64,000 bases of DNA from Channallabes apus (Eukaryota > Chordata > Actinopteri > Siluriformes > Clariidae): NCBI GenBank assembly GCA_030522415.1, contig CM060108.1, positions 35,460,756 to 35,524,755 on the forward strand, read 5' to 3'. The stretch's first letter is position 1. The number at the start of each line of letters is the position of its first letter. Of this stretch, positions 36,181 to 49,510 are shown one piece after another. The position numbers were made by a program, and so were the translations under genes. A model generated the notes under the pieces. That model was not told the DNA's origin. It ran no database searches and saw only the letters and a list, made by a program, of their open reading frames with translations.

Positions 36181-37370
36181 ACAGTATATCTGAATCAATA
36201 TAAGGATTTTCCTTTACATATCTCAGTTATCAGAGTTATTAATTAATTATGAATCAGATTGCTCTGTCACTGAGCTATTTCCTTTACAAGGGCCTAATCA
36301 ATATTTAATTCATGTCTCCTTTTACATCCTAACTATGTTTCGTGGTGTAACTGAATATTAAGTAATGCAGATGCCTGGATGCTGTGCCTTGACTTTTATG
36401 GCTACTTATTTTCTTGCCTTTTCTCTGCATTATTAAACAATGGAAATGCAAATATGCTGACTACATCACCTGATATAATCAAAATACCATCACTTAGACC
36501 TACCTAGAGATTTAATAAGAATTTTATCACTTGTCCTGATTTCATTACCTACATCGTTATTTATGGCGCTCCTTGATCATCTGGTGTCTGTTCTTGAAAT
36601 GTCATTTAAGGCAAATATCAAACAGAGCAGAAATGAAATCACACATCACACCTCCCTGTCATTGATTATTTTCTCATAAGAGGAAATGTAATTTATGTAA
36701 ATAGACAGGAAGGAGACGTATGTCTAGAATCTTTGCAAACAAGCTCTAGAGTTTCCATGCTTTCATCAGACCAACAGGGGAAATGTACACATACTGTAGC
36801 CTGTTAGAAACAGCTTGTAATTAAGTAGTCATGTTTTTATTATTGTGGGAAAAAAATGACATTTTGACTAACACGTCTATGAAAAGCCAGTATACGGTAG
36901 TGACGAACCCTGCTTCTGCCTCGCCAGTGAACTCGACAGTCCTGTAGTGTAATGTGAAACTGCTTGGTGTGATCTGATCCTTCTGTACCAAAGAGAGTGG
37001 TGTGTATCCTGAGTTGCTGTAAATAAGCTCTGAATTGGGGTTATACAGGCATGTTTTTTATAACATTAGTCAGATAAAAATAATTGCATGTTCAGGGATC
37101 CCAAGTACGGTTTTCATTCTGGGGGAACAAACAAAGCCAGGATAAAAAAAATAAAATAAAACATTTTAAAAAGGATCGTGGAGTAGTGTAGGATTTTCAA
37201 TACACTGTACTGTATATTCTCATATGCAATGCTTACTAAAGCATAAAGAGGAGAAAAAACATTATATACAGTAAAAGACTATTCAGTATGTTAGCTTCTG
37301 ATGCCCAGTTCTTATACAGTAATTACCATAGTTTTTAATGCTTTAGATTCTTTAAAATAAGCAGATGGTG
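36180..37370. other. Intronic stretch, unique-looking
   Basis: AT-rich DNA without open frames of note. Five TACAGTA/TACTGTA heptamers lie between 36180 and 37321. Bases 36250-36620 look non-repetitive and could hold conserved non-coding sequence, which cannot be tested here. Confidence 0.4.
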
Positions 37371-37985
37371 CTTGGTAAAAGTACTGTTACTTCAGTGAAA
37401 TTTTACTGAAGCACAAGTAAAAATAAAAAGTAGCTCATTACAAATTTACTCAGTTACCGAGTTACTTTTTTAACAACGGGGGTGAGATGGGAGATTGTAG
37501 TGTAGTTCAGAAAAGACAAGCGGATATAAATCTCAAACTAGTTGTTGTTTTTAACTGAAGGAACACATTTACATAATAAATCTGTGGTCGCTTAAATATG
37601 ACCTTAGATTTGCTTATTAAGAGTTTGATGGCATTTCACTTTCAGCTGTGTCTGCATCACTGGCATCTGTTTTGTCCGTCTCCATCGTTCTTGTGAATTT
37701 AGCGCGTTTCTTCTCCATCAATCAATCAGTGCAGTGGTTTCCGGGATGCAATTTTTTTCCTTCCTCGTTGCATAATTTTTATTATTTTTCATTTTCGTTC
37801 ATTAATTTTTTACTCAGTGGCGAATATGATTTGAAATGTAGCGAAATACAGTACCATACTTTAAACAAAACTTAAAAAACTTAAAAGTAAAAATAACAAA
37901 AATACTTTAAGTAAACGTAAAACTACTTTAAAAAGTAGAAGTACACAAAAAATCTACTTAATTACAGTAACGTGTTGACACATCA
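37370..37985. mobile_element. Probable non-autonomous hAT element with GTAAAAGTA-type ends
   Basis: The left end has GGTAAAAGTACTGTTACTTC and a GTTACCGAGTTACTTTTTT stretch. The right end has ACTTTAAGTAAACGTAAAAC, AAAAAGTAGAAGTAC and a final ATTACAGTAACGTG. The two ends are roughly inverted copies, as in the fish hAT family also seen at 23892. No clean target duplication was found. Confidence 0.5.
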
Positions 37986-38016
37986 TTAAAAAGTTACTTT
38001 AATAACCTTAATACCA

Positions 38017-38190
38017 ATGCAGGCGCCACAATGGCTTAGTGATAAGCTCTGTCGCATTGCACCTCCAGGGTCCGGGTTCGATTCCCGCCTCTGTGTGCAT
38101 GGGGTTTGCATGTTCTCCCTGGGTTTAGTGGGTTTCCTCTGGGTCTTGTCCAAAAACATGCAGATTAGACTTAATTGGCGTTCACAACTT
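38017..38190 (+). repeat. tRNA-derived SINE, 5' half
   Basis: It has an A-box-like GGCTTAGTGATAAGC and a perfect box B (GGTTCGATTCC at 38075-38085), followed by the shared body. It is truncated before the tail. Confidence 0.8.
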
Positions 38191-40311
38191 TTCCTGAAAA
38201 TATTAGTGTAAATGCACCTTCCCTTATTAAAGGTACAGTAAGTACCCTTGATGGTATCAGCTCAGTGAGGGAATGTTGTAGAAAATCCATATTGTCATTC
38301 CACAAGTCATGAAACATGAATGTCTTGCATTTTGGAATCGTGTGCATAATGTAAGAACTTATGAACTGTGTCGAAAAACAAAGTTGTTCAGCACTTTTAC
38401 TGATGCACCTTGATGTTCTGTTTTTGCAAAAGGGTGAGTTTTCAGCTCAAGCTTGCATGAATTTCCTTAGAAGGTGACAACAGAGGTGTAATTCAAGGCC
38501 AGGCCTCACATCCGGTTGCGGCCTGTGTTTCCCAGAATGCAGATCATCATGCCGTGCTTCACGGAGCTCCGATCTCATTCGTTAGAGAAGACGCAGTCAA
38601 TTCGAGATGTTTATTATGGAGCTGAGATCTTCGGGTTTTACGCCCCAGTTTCGGAAGAGAGCTCTGCAAAAAAACAAGGCAGAGCGAGATAGAGAGAGAG
38701 AGAGAGAGAGAGAGCACCCGGAGCCATGGTCGCTGCTTTTTTTAGACTCCTTTTGTGCATTCTGAGATCTTTGTGTAAGAGGGAGCCCACATGTACACTA
38801 ACACACATACACACACATACTGTACAGTATACACACACACCACAACAAGAACACAACGTGCAGGTGCAAGGAGGAGAGGGGTGGGACTTTGTGTCACCCT
38901 GAGATGAAAGCTCAGATCAATCCTCGAACACACAGACGTGTGTGTTAGCGGTGTGTGCGTATGTGTGTGTTTCAATTGTGGTGGAAACAGAGACTGTACA
39001 GAGATGACAAGAGCGATATAGAGACAAAAAGAAAGAAAAGAGAGAAGAAAAAAAGGAGAGCAAGAGGGAGTGTTAACCCCAAAAGATGTGCAGAGATAAG
39101 GGTTTTGTTTCTCGCCGTATCAATTGTGTGTGTATATATATGTGAGTGTGTGTGCTTGTAGCCTTACTTCACATGGACGCACCGCATCCCTGCTCCCTTG
39201 TCTTGAATTACACCCTCTTTTCTCTGTCTATAGCGCAATCTGAGCCGGCCTCGTCTCATTTTAGAACGTTTCTACACAATCATCACAATCCTGCGTCAGT
39301 GTTGTAATCTGTAAAGTCGACGAAAAAGTACAATCTTTGAATTCGATATATTTTAGTGACTGTGAGATTTTATGTGGCTTAGTTCTGACGCATTAGTCAC
39401 CGTGCTAGATTAAGACCATTCGGACTAGTACTGAAGCTGAGGAGAGAAGGACACAGGTTGGTTATTACTCAGAGTGGTGCTCACTTCAGGCCTAGTGCCC
39501 TTCTGCCCACTACAGCAGTCTGATATCACAGCCTCTTAAAAGACACTTGCTTAAGAAACATGCCGTGTGAAGCAGATGTTACTGTCTGAACCACGTCTCG
39601 CATGTTGCAACGGGTCTTTCCCCACCACTGGACCCGAGGGAAACTCGACCACTTCATCATAGCTGGCATTTTTCATCCTGTTCTTTTTTTTTTTTTTATA
39701 TATTATTTAATGACGTAGATCACATTCAGAATTAGTGGTGCTTATGGACTGACACAGGACATCAGTGAAGCGGGACATGCTAGAATTCTTCTTCTGTGCA
39801 GTACAGTTCATTTTCATGTTGTTCTACATGTCCCGATTTCTCAATTCTCATTATCTTCCACAGATCACACTCAAATCTTGCGGCCAGTCAGGCTTGTACC
39901 AGTGGACTTACGTTTTCTTTTTCATTTCCTAAACGCTTACAGGATAGCATGTAAGTGTTCGTTGTCCTGGTTTCTATGGTTACCAGGAAGTGTGACTCTG
40001 AGATTTTTTTGATCATCATGAGAATGAGCTGTGTTGTGAGCTTGTGTGTGTGTGTGTGTGTGGCTTTGAAGGCAGAACATAACTGCAATCCTGATTCACT
40101 GGTTAATGCAGTTTAAATAAATGTTTGATTTAATTATTGTTTATATGGAAAAATAATTATATATTTGACACCGACAGGCACAGAGGCCACGCCTCCATCA
40201 CTGGGGCTGACAGATACAGAGATGTTATAACAGAATCTGAGTTTTAAGTGTTGCTAATGCGCGAATGTGTCTATGCATGTGTGTATACTGTACATATATG
40301 TGTGTGTGTGT

Positions 40312-40343
<32 letters not shown>

Positions 40344-40450
40344 TGCCGCATTACGGCAGTTGCACAATGGTGCAGGCTGAGGGGGCGGCCAACGAGAGCA
40401 TTACACACATAGAAGCCACTCATACTGACCCGAGCAATCTGTGGGGGAGA
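38190..40450. other. Intronic stretch with simple repeats
   Basis: GA and CA runs lie near 38690-38715 and 38795-38845. A palindrome around CCTGGT/ACCAGG with an RFX-like centre lies at 39966-39987. A compound TG run lies at 40299-40342. No coding is seen. Confidence 0.45.
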
Positions 40451-40451
40451 G

Positions 40452-40456
<5 letters not shown>

Positions 40457-40545
<89 letters not shown>

Positions 40546-40557
40546 CACACACACACA
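40457..40557. repeat. Very long (CA)n microsatellite
   Basis: About 50 CA units with one G substitution near 40539; it accounts for the long frames on both strands. Confidence 0.97.
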
Positions 40558-40691
40558 GTTTGACAGTGTGGTTTCAGGCTGTGCTTATTTTAACACGCTT
40601 TCTGGAAACTTTCTCATAGTGAAAATGGATTTTTTCCTCTTTCAGTAGAGTTCATGTGAAAATCTGTCCTCTTGATAAGAGCCCACCTGCG

Positions 40692-41341
40692 CTCTCCAAT
40701 CCTAATCTCCTACCTCAACCTCCAACCACAATCTCCTACCCCAATCTCCTACCCCAATCTCCTACCTCACTCTCCTACCTCTCTCTCCTACCTCTCTCTC
40801 CTACCCCAATCTCCTACCTCACTCTCCTACCTCACTCTCCTACCCCAATCTCCTACCTCACTCTCCTACCTCTCTCTCCTACCTCTCTCTCCTACCTCTC
40901 TCTCCTACCCCAATCTCCTACCTCACTCTCCTACCTCACTCTCCTACCCCAATCTCCTACCTCACTCTCCTACCTCTCTCTCCTACCTCTCTCTCCTACC
41001 CCAATCTCCTACCTCACTCTCCTACCTCACTCTCCTACCCCAATCTCCTACCCCAATCTCCTACCTCACTCTCCTACCCCAATCTCCTACCCCAATCTCC
41101 TACCTCACTCTCCTACCCCAAACTCCTACCTCACTCTCCTACCTCATTCTCCTACCCCAATCTTCTACCTCACTCTACTACCTCACTCTCCTACCCCAAA
41201 CTCCTACCTCACTCTCCTACCTCATTCTCCTACCCCAATCTTCTACCTCACTCTACTACCTCACTCTCCTACCCCAATCTCCAACCTCACTTTTCTACCT
41301 CTCTCTCCTACCTCACTCTCCTACCTCACTTTTCTACTTCA
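40692..41341 (+). repeat. 13-bp minisatellite, G-free on the plus strand
   Basis: About 48 units of CTCCTACC followed by CCAAT, TCACT or TCTCT. The variants form higher-order blocks; for instance a six-unit block of 78 bp (starting with a CCAAA variant and containing CTT and CTA variants) occurs twice in succession at about 41116-41271. There is no G on the plus strand over the whole 650 bp. Two open frames of 248 and 275 codons (40656-41483) exist only because TAG, TGA and TAA cannot arise from this unit. They are not genes. Confidence 0.95.
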
Positions 41342-42188
41342 GTCTCTCATCCCAATCTCCTGTACCATCTTCTTCTTCAAGATCTCGCCTCATACTCCTT
41401 CCTCACTTCCTACCCTGATCTCACTTTCCTTCACCCACCATTCCATTTTCCCTCAGATATTCCTAACATGTTATTTCACTTAATATGCTACAGTCATACA
41501 TTATTCTCATTTCAGTTTAAATTTTTGCAACACCATAATTTCATGGTAAGCATGTGCCTTGGGGACATTTCAGTCGCTGGGTTTTTCTTTTTCCCTCGAT
41601 TTCATCACTGAGTGTGTTATTATTAGAAACCAGACACGTGCTTTTGTTGTGTAAGAGTTACGTTAAGAGTATTCCCACACACTCATCGTTTTCTGACAGC
41701 CACCATTTTCTAAACTCAAACTCTTCACATCACTGTGGCATGGAGAAATAGAAATACTGTAAAAACACCATCGTTTTATCAAATGTTTTTTTTTTGTTAA
41801 TACGTCTATTTGTACATCCAAAGAAAAAGCATGAGGCGTGTGTGCTCTCTGCTCATTTGTCACATCTTGCAACTGCCTCTGTAATTGAAATTTGACTGGC
41901 AAATTGATCTGGTTTGCATGTTGAGGTACAAACAACAAGCAAGTGCAGCTTATCGTTTATCATTACTACACTATGCATGCAGAGAAGAGTTATATTTAGA
42001 AAAGTCACACACAACTGACCACAGATATTCAAACACCTCAGCCCTGATTTGAATATCACAGGGATTGATGAGATGTGTGTGTGTGTTTCTGAGACGTTGA
42101 TGATGCGAGAAAAAGACATTTCAGGTGAAATGAGAGGAGATGAGTATTATTGGGCTACATCTTGTGCCTGAAATAACATATAACACAC

Positions 42189-42191
42189 ATG

Positions 42192-42251
<60 letters not shown>
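42189..42251. repeat. (CA)n microsatellite
   Basis: About 28 CA units after a short CATGCACG lead. Confidence 0.97.
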
Positions 42252-42253
<2 letters not shown>

Positions 42254-42492
42254 GCAAACAGGCACACCATACTGTATGTATTGTTTCTTTGATAGGTCAC
42301 GTGCCTGCCCAGGCTTCTCAATCAGCCTGTCGAGTGCTGAGCCAGGAAAGCTAAGATGTTCTTCCGAGCCTCTGGATAGCTATTGAAATGTAATCCTCAT
42401 TTCATTTGATTCAATTTCCTCCTTTCTCTCTTTGCTTCTTCTCTGTGCTGCTTAAAATGCGTGTCAGTGGGCTAAACAGGCCCGTGCGGACT

Positions 42493-42493
<1 letters not shown>

Positions 42494-42566
<73 letters not shown>
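42494..42566. repeat. Long (CA)n microsatellite followed by GACA units
   Basis: About 36 CA units followed by four GACA-type units to 42580. Confidence 0.97.
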
Positions 42567-42570
<4 letters not shown>

Positions 42571-43303
42571 GACAGACAGAACAGGACAGAGTACAGCAGC
42601 CTGAAACTCAGAGGAAAATAAACAGAGAGAAAATCAGACATGGCAGTTTAATAAAAAGAAAACCCGAGCACATAAACACAAATCTCAACAGGACTTTAAG
42701 AGATTTAGGTCTGTCTTTCTCATGTGCAACTTTGACTCACTGTCACAATGTTCTGTATCTCTAATGACAACATGCTGCCATTGATGCCAGTTGGGCATTT
42801 TTTAAGCTTTTTTTTTTTTTGGTCAACATAAGAGAAAGCGGCAGTAAGAATACGAGCCAGAGTAGATACACGATACCAGCATGCTCTGGAGTCTCCACTG
42901 ATAAAACATATTTTGGTTAACATTTCGTCTTCGGGAACACGATGTCCTTAAAAACTGCTCATTACCTTATCAGCCACATGGCTCCCTACATCATTTAAAC
43001 AAACAGTGGAAACTGTTTTTCTTTAAAAAAAATTTTTTTGGTCTCCAAAATGTGTCTGTTCATTTTCCAGCTCAAATAAAACCCAGGTTATACATTTTGG
43101 GCTGCTCGGATTTCTGTTTCACTCCTTTTTCAAACATGCTGTTTCAGTGTCTGTAGCATTAAATAAACCGATCATTTGCGGAAGTGCATCTTCCGAGCCA
43201 ATCAGAACTCGGGAAATGTTAGCCTACATATTGTGAAAATTTTAAACGACTTTCACGTCTGGATGTGGTGTTATCAATTAGTTCGCCAGATCTAAATAGC
43301 TTT

Positions 43304-43380
43304 GTAGTTAAACTAAGTAATAACAAAATGAATATACACACATTATATACAGCTATTTTGTTATTACTTAGTTTTACTAC
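43304..43380. repeat. 26-bp inverted repeat (hairpin) around 25 bp
   Basis: Arms at 43304-43329 and 43355-43380 match with one mismatch; the core is AACTAAGTAATAACAAAAT against its exact complement. The origin is unknown: foldback transposon end, or an RNA hairpin if transcribed. Confidence 0.85.
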
Positions 43381-43439
43381 GTGTATAGCTTACTCTTAAA
43401 TACTTTGATACAACATTGTCCTAAAAATTGACATTTGTG

Positions 43440-43605
43440 GCAATTGGCAGATCCAGAGCGACTTACATTTTTACCTCATTATACACCTGGGCAGTCAAGA
43501 GACCCACAGCAACATGGTGGTGCTGGGGTTCAAACCCGGGACTTTCCAATCAGTAGTCCAACATACTGTATTAACCACTGAGCTACAGTACGACTGCCCC
43601 AAAGC
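43440..43605 (-). repeat. tRNA-derived SINE of a second type, minus strand
   Basis: The minus strand gives AGCTCAGTGGTTAA (A-box-like) and GGGTTTGAACCCC (box-B-like), and further on AAGTCGCTCTGGATC. Two heptamers, TACTGTA at 43564 and TACAGTA at 43584, interrupt the tRNA-like head. Confidence 0.65.
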
Positions 43606-46600
43606 TCTATTCAATTAAAACATAAAAAGTCATATTTTAACTAAACCAATATTCCACCAAGAGGCTGCTAGTGTAGTACATACTCTGTATTCCACCCTAA
43701 CTAACCTAACATAGTCTAGATAGCTAGCAAACTGTAGCTGTAAGGATATTATCAGGCGAAGCAGCTCGGCGTCGCACTGGACAGACACGAGAGTGGGAGG
43801 AGGTCCTGTTTAAGTGTGCGTTTGAGTGTATAGGGTTGTGCGTAAAGTGTTTTAGAGAGGTGTGTTTGTGACACTGATTTATATGGATGGGAGTAAGAGC
43901 CTCTCACACCTCCGCTAAAGCACCTCCTGACTGAACCGAGAGCTGAAACAGCATTCCCTCGTTTAGGAGAGATCCTCCACGAGGACACATGCACACACAT
44001 TTATGTGGACACACATTTAATGAGACAAGACCATGTTACCCTCAAATACTTTTTCACCAGCTCATTAATTTGCAGCGTACCAATTTTCAAAACGCACAGA
44101 AGAAGCTATGCTAGAAATGACCTTAAATTGTATCACCTCAATGCAAATGACTTGGTGACGCCTGCAGACAGGTGTGTGGCTAATGAGTTGTGATATGTTT
44201 TACATGTGAAAATGACTTCCTCTACACGCCAGCCAGGAAAAAAACTGTGCGCTTGTATCCATTTAGAAACAGTGCTGTGATATTCGAATGAAGTAAAATA
44301 TAAGCCATTAGAATCTGAGTGCACTGCGGTGTAATGTTGTATATTATTACAGAGATTCTATTCATGTACATAATGTTTTCAATGAGGTTAGAGAATGACT
44401 GTGGCGTATCTACATTGTACAGTTCAATTTCTGTATTTGGCCCTGGGACGGACTGGTGTCCCATTCATTATATACAGTATGTGGTGAGACTACAGTGATC
44501 ATAAAGACCCAATGAGAATAGAAAAACGAGTTAAATAAATAACATTTGTCTGAAAGTGCTGGAGTGACTCACAGCTCCAGGCTCTCAGGTTCGGCCAGGA
44601 GCTGTTGCTGAAGCTGCACATCTTTTCCCTGTGTGTGCACGACTTTCCTCCAGTTATTGCACTTTTCCCCCTACGTTATACCAGAAGAGCATAAAATGTT
44701 TCCTGAAATGTGTAAATGATTGATGCCGATCTTTTCTATGCTAAAAGCGAACAAATCACCCTGCTGATGTTTATACTGTCTTCTTATTTTAAATTTACTT
44801 TTTATTGTCAGCGTTTTAGTGCACACATTATTCAACACAAAAATAGTGTATATATTTACAAATGATTGTTCAAGGTTGTCTAAAACTGCTACATCACCTC
44901 CTATCAAAAGTTTTTGGCAAACTATGATGAGACAATTGCGTCGCTTCTTTTCATCACACGATCAATGAAGCGTAACTACTGTAGATCTTTGCAGAAGATC
45001 GGCTGCCTTGAATGAAATAAATGTGTTCAGTGGATTTCTGGAGAATGCTGGAGTCAAGATAAAACATGTTTTCACTTTGTTCTTGCCAGTGAAGATCATG
45101 TCCCTGTATTTAAAAACTAAAGCCATTACATTAAAACACAAAACATTTTATGTCAAATATAGCGTAGGTTGCGCTTGTGTGTCCAGGGCAGCTCTGTCCC
45201 CTAGGGGAAAGACTGTGATTGTGAGGTCTGCCCTCCTTGGATCCTTGGATTGCGTTCTAGGGGTACTTGGTCAGACTGGTCAGAGACCTAAGGGGTTCAA
45301 CAACCTTGTACTCTTTCCTTTCTAAGCCCCATACATGGCAGGCTGTGATGAATTGAGTGTTCTGATATCTTTCTATCATGGCCAACTTTGCCTTTTTGTG
45401 TGATCGGGCAGGGTGGGCGCGATGGTCTTTGGTCCCCACAGGTGTAAATGAGTCTTGAGTGACCATGATCCTGTTACTAGTTTACTGGTATATAATTGAT
45501 AATCAATGCTATTCAATTCAGTAGTGTTAGTGTTGTGGCTCATTGGTCTACATACTGTACATTTTATTTGTATACATTTTTTGAAAGAATAAAGAGATCA
45601 TCTAACCGGAATGATTATAATGTATAATTATCTATAATTATACAATATACTGTACATGCACCTGCAGTTCACCATTTACACTTGCTACAAGCTCCACTGA
45701 GTATTTTATGTGTTGACTCACATAACAGATTCGCCCTTTAGGTTCACCTGTCTTTTATAAAAGACACTTTTATGAGCAGACAATGACTAGTCAGATTATG
45801 ATCTGCGGGTTTTAGGGTTTTAGTTATATTCTGTATCATTTGTTTGGTCTGTCGCAACAGTAGTGATTCAACTGATATAAAACATTAGGTCAAAAATCCC
45901 AATGGACTCTAAATGAGCTGCTGAGCTTCATGCTAAAGGATCCAGTAGCAGATCTTCATCAGTCCTGAGACCTTCTGGTTCTGGTCACGTTCTGGTCAAC
46001 TTAACCACCCACAACTATTGCCATTGAGTTGCAAATTGGAATTTGAAAGAGTTAGCTGACCAGACCAGAGGGCCAGTCTTGATTATTAATGGGCTGTTAC
46101 CCAGAGCCAGGGAGAGACGAGGGAGGAATTTGATCAACTTTCAGGAGAGACAATGCTCTAACGGCACAATAATCAGAAATCAGATGCACCTTTATCATCA
46201 TCATCATCGTTCTCGTTAGCCGAGTCCTGATGCCATCTGAGACACACACGTACACACACACACACACACATACACACACACACACACACACTTACAGGGT
46301 ATATAAGCCAAGCCCTAGTTGTATTGAAGCCAGAAAAGATTGAATAGAGAGAGCTTGAGTAATTGAATTGGAGCAGGTTATATGAGCCTCCGCGTCTACA
46401 GGTTACACTCAGGAAAATGAAGCCACAATGGGTCTCGCTTCACAGAGTTGAAAGCAGGGAAGTGATGTAACTGTCTCTCTCTCTCTCTCTCTCTCTCTCG
46501 TTCTCAAACACACACGCACACACACATTTACACAAACATATTTGCTTATCATAAGGAGGTCAGAACAAATTTTACCATTTAAACATACTGCTGGAATAAA

Positions 46601-46905
46601 AATGTATGAACACTACTGTAAGTTCTGGTTCAACTTGAACGAATGATGTACATGGGAGGGTGCTCAAGGTTCAAGTCAAACTAATATTTTTTTATTTTCT
46701 TGAGCAGTATAATTTTTACATTTTACATTTTACCTGATATAGCAGCATTGAAGTGCAAGATGTCTGAATCTTTTCTTTTTTTTTTTGCTGTTTGATGAGT
46801 CTTATTAAAAACCTTTTGGTGTTTATTCACCATGAATTGAGTCGAATTAATATCTTTTTAACATTCCCTTTCTTGCATCCTTTTCATTTGTACTGTAGGT
46901 TCTAC
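43605..46905. other. Intronic stretch with simple repeats
   Basis: A CA run lies at 46246-46290 and a CT run at 46472-46500. A short SINE relic may lie at 44440-44470. Heptamer scars are at 44473, 44977, 45553, 45648, 46614 and 46891. No coding is seen. Confidence 0.45.
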
Positions 46906-46907
46906 GG

Positions 46908-47215
46908 TGGCGGCACGGTGGTGTAGTGGTTAGCACTGTCGCCTTGCACCTCCAGGGTCCATGTGTGCGTGAAGTTTGCATGTTCTCCCCGTGCTTGGTG
47001 GGTTTCCTTTGGGTATTCTGGTTAGGTTAACTGGCCTTCCCAAACTGCACGTAGTGTGTGAATAAGTGTGTGAGTGTATGTGTGTGTGCCCTGCAATGGA
47101 TTGGCACCCTGTCCAGGGTATACTTCGCCTTGTGTCTCCTGGGAAAGGCTCCAGGTCCCCGCGACCCTGTATACAGGATAAAACAGCATTGGATAAGTAG
47201 ATGAGCGAGTGAGAG
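46908..47215 (+). repeat. tRNA-derived SINE, near full length
   Basis: The head reads GGCACGGTGGTGTAGTGGTT with A-box-like GTGGTTAGC. The body has GCATGTTCTCCCCGTGC, and the tail has TGGATTGGCACCCTGTCC and GGATAAAACAGC, ending in ATGAGCGAGTGAG. Box B is deleted after CTCCAGGGTCC. It serves as the in-window reference copy. Confidence 0.85.
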
Positions 47216-47219
47216 GTTC

Positions 47220-49471
47220 TACGGTAACCTCAACTGCACTATGTAGTGAGCATGTAGAGTGATTAGGAAGCCGTTTGATAAGTCATACCACTTTTTCTTT
47301 AATGCAAACCAAGTTGAATAACAATGGCCAAAATGACAGTTTTGACTTTATTGTAAATTATGATAAGTGATGAGCAGTGTGCAGTGCTGCAGTTACTGTA
47401 AATCTCCATCAGCTTTATAGCTCCATCTATATAAATCAAAGAAAGGTTTTGTCTGTACATTGCTGAGAACTCGCTTTCCAAAACCATACATTTTTCTTTC
47501 TGTCTGCATGTCTGTATGTCTGTCCAGCCAGATTTTGTCACAGCATTACGCAAAACTGCCTCTACAGAATTGAGTGTACTTTGCCAAAACGTTATTTGCC
47601 TGAAGTTAAATCTAAAATTAAATCCAATCAAGATGTTGAGTAGAAGGAAAGTTACGATCAGTTGTGTGTCAGATTACCTCACAGCAGACAGCGTTTTCCG
47701 CACAAATACAGCGTTTTTGCCCTTGAGGTGGGCGTGGCTCAACGCGTCAGTCAACGCAATAGTTTATCGTACTGGAAAGTACGCGGAAAGAGTATGCGGA
47801 ACACACAGAAACAACTGTAATGCCCCTACAAAACGCTCACGAAACACAAACAAACGTGCGACACACCGTGATTTACTCCAAACAAAGGTTCAGTATGTAA
47901 CTTTTGAAAGGATGTATGGGCAGATCATTGTACGTTTATTCTTCATGCAGGAAGTTTGTTTGGTGGAAAACCAGTTTGTCTCACATATTCCCGAAACCAA
48001 GGTGTTAATTAAAGCAGTGCTGTGGAACGGCACCATGAGATAAAACACGGGTGATTCTAGTGAACAAATCCTCAGCAGTCCGTGGCGGGTACAATGAGTG
48101 AAAATGTTGAGTAAAAGTGATGTTATGAACACAAAGAATTACTGGACATTATTGCTGATCAGCTTGTTTTTAGCTTTAGCCTTTTTAACTATCACTAAAA
48201 ACTCTTCATCCGTCAACGGAAGGTACTAGCGCGAGTTGATTAATATTTAAACGTGACCCAAATCTATGAAAGGCTGCTTGTTTATGGCAAAAATCATAAT
48301 CATGGTTATTGTGGTCAATATTGAGATCATGGTCATAGCCGTTCGTGGATTTTGGAGACATCCAGCATTTATTGAACTTAACAAATAAATGTCGAATAAA
48401 AAAAACAATGAAAACATAAATAAATTTAAAAAGTGTTAAAAGCACACTGCTGTAAAGCAAACGGATGAGCCGGATTTGAATAAGACAAAAAAAAAAAACT
48501 AGAAAATGGTTGCGAAATGCAAATACAGCACAATAATCGTTAAATCTTGTGAAATAAATGATTTTGTTTTTATGATGGTTGGAAGCCGAAATCGTAATCG
48601 TAATTGTAAACAAAATCTCTGGTTCGAATGCGGGACTTTGTAAAACACTGTGACAGTTTTAAGTCTTTCCTTCTTAATTTGTGAAATTCACAGGCGGAGC
48701 AGACTAAAAATGAAAAAGAGAAGTGATTTAAGAAAAAGCCATATTTAAACGCATGAGAAAAGGAGATACAGGAATGGAAAGAAAGAAAAAAAACACAGTA
48801 TGGGTGTGTGCAGTATACTGTATGAAAGAGATGGACAGATAGATGGGTGTGAGAGCACTAGCAAGTGAGAAATGATGGTGTGATGTGTGAGACAGAGCCA
48901 GAAGAACGTGTGTGTGTGTGTGTGTGTGTGTGTACTTTATGTGAATATAAGTGTTTGTGTTTCTAAGTAGCCGTGTGATCAATGGCCTGCCTTGGCCCGA
49001 GTTTCTGTAATGAGGCAGTGGAAGGGCGAGTGGGTGGCGTGGGTCTCGGGAGCTGATGATTGATCACGTGGGTTACACATAGTGTGTGTGTGTGTGTGTG
49101 TAGAGGTTGAGGTAGTACCTGGTCATATGAGCACAGTTTGTGATTGAGAGCAGTCCCCTATAGCTCACTGCTCAATTATTTGAGCTTAGTGGACTCAGCT
49201 ACGACTTTTCACCTCAGAAAGCTTCATCTCTGTAATGATGTATAACATCCATGTGTTTACTAGCCTGCATATATACACACACGTTTATTGGTAGCCTCGC
49301 GGTCGCTAAGCACCAGTTAACACCCCGTCTCCTGTGTCAGTCGGTGGGAAAGTAGTAACACTGAGGTGTTATTCGTGAGGTGCACATTCCCAGCACAGCA
49401 GTGTGTGTAGAGGTGCGATTAGTGGATAAGTGAAGCAAGTCCACTATCTAACAAGCAGAGCTGCTGGAGCG

Positions 49472-49510
<39 letters not shown>

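Larger units (their letters stand above)
41365..43430. other. Intronic stretch with two long CA repeats
   Basis: No coding is seen. A 26-bp inverted repeat lies at 43304-43380. Long CA runs lie at 42189-42251 and 42494-42566. Confidence 0.5.

Noticed and set aside
40656..41483. Frames of 275 and 248 codons
   Set aside because: They are translations of a G-free 13-bp tandem repeat, which cannot contain stops; the peptides are only the repeat unit read in different frames.
47516..48043. 175-codon plus-strand frame
   Set aside because: No recognisable domain, mixed composition, and overlap with a repeat-like CAGTATGTAACTTTTG end; probably chance.
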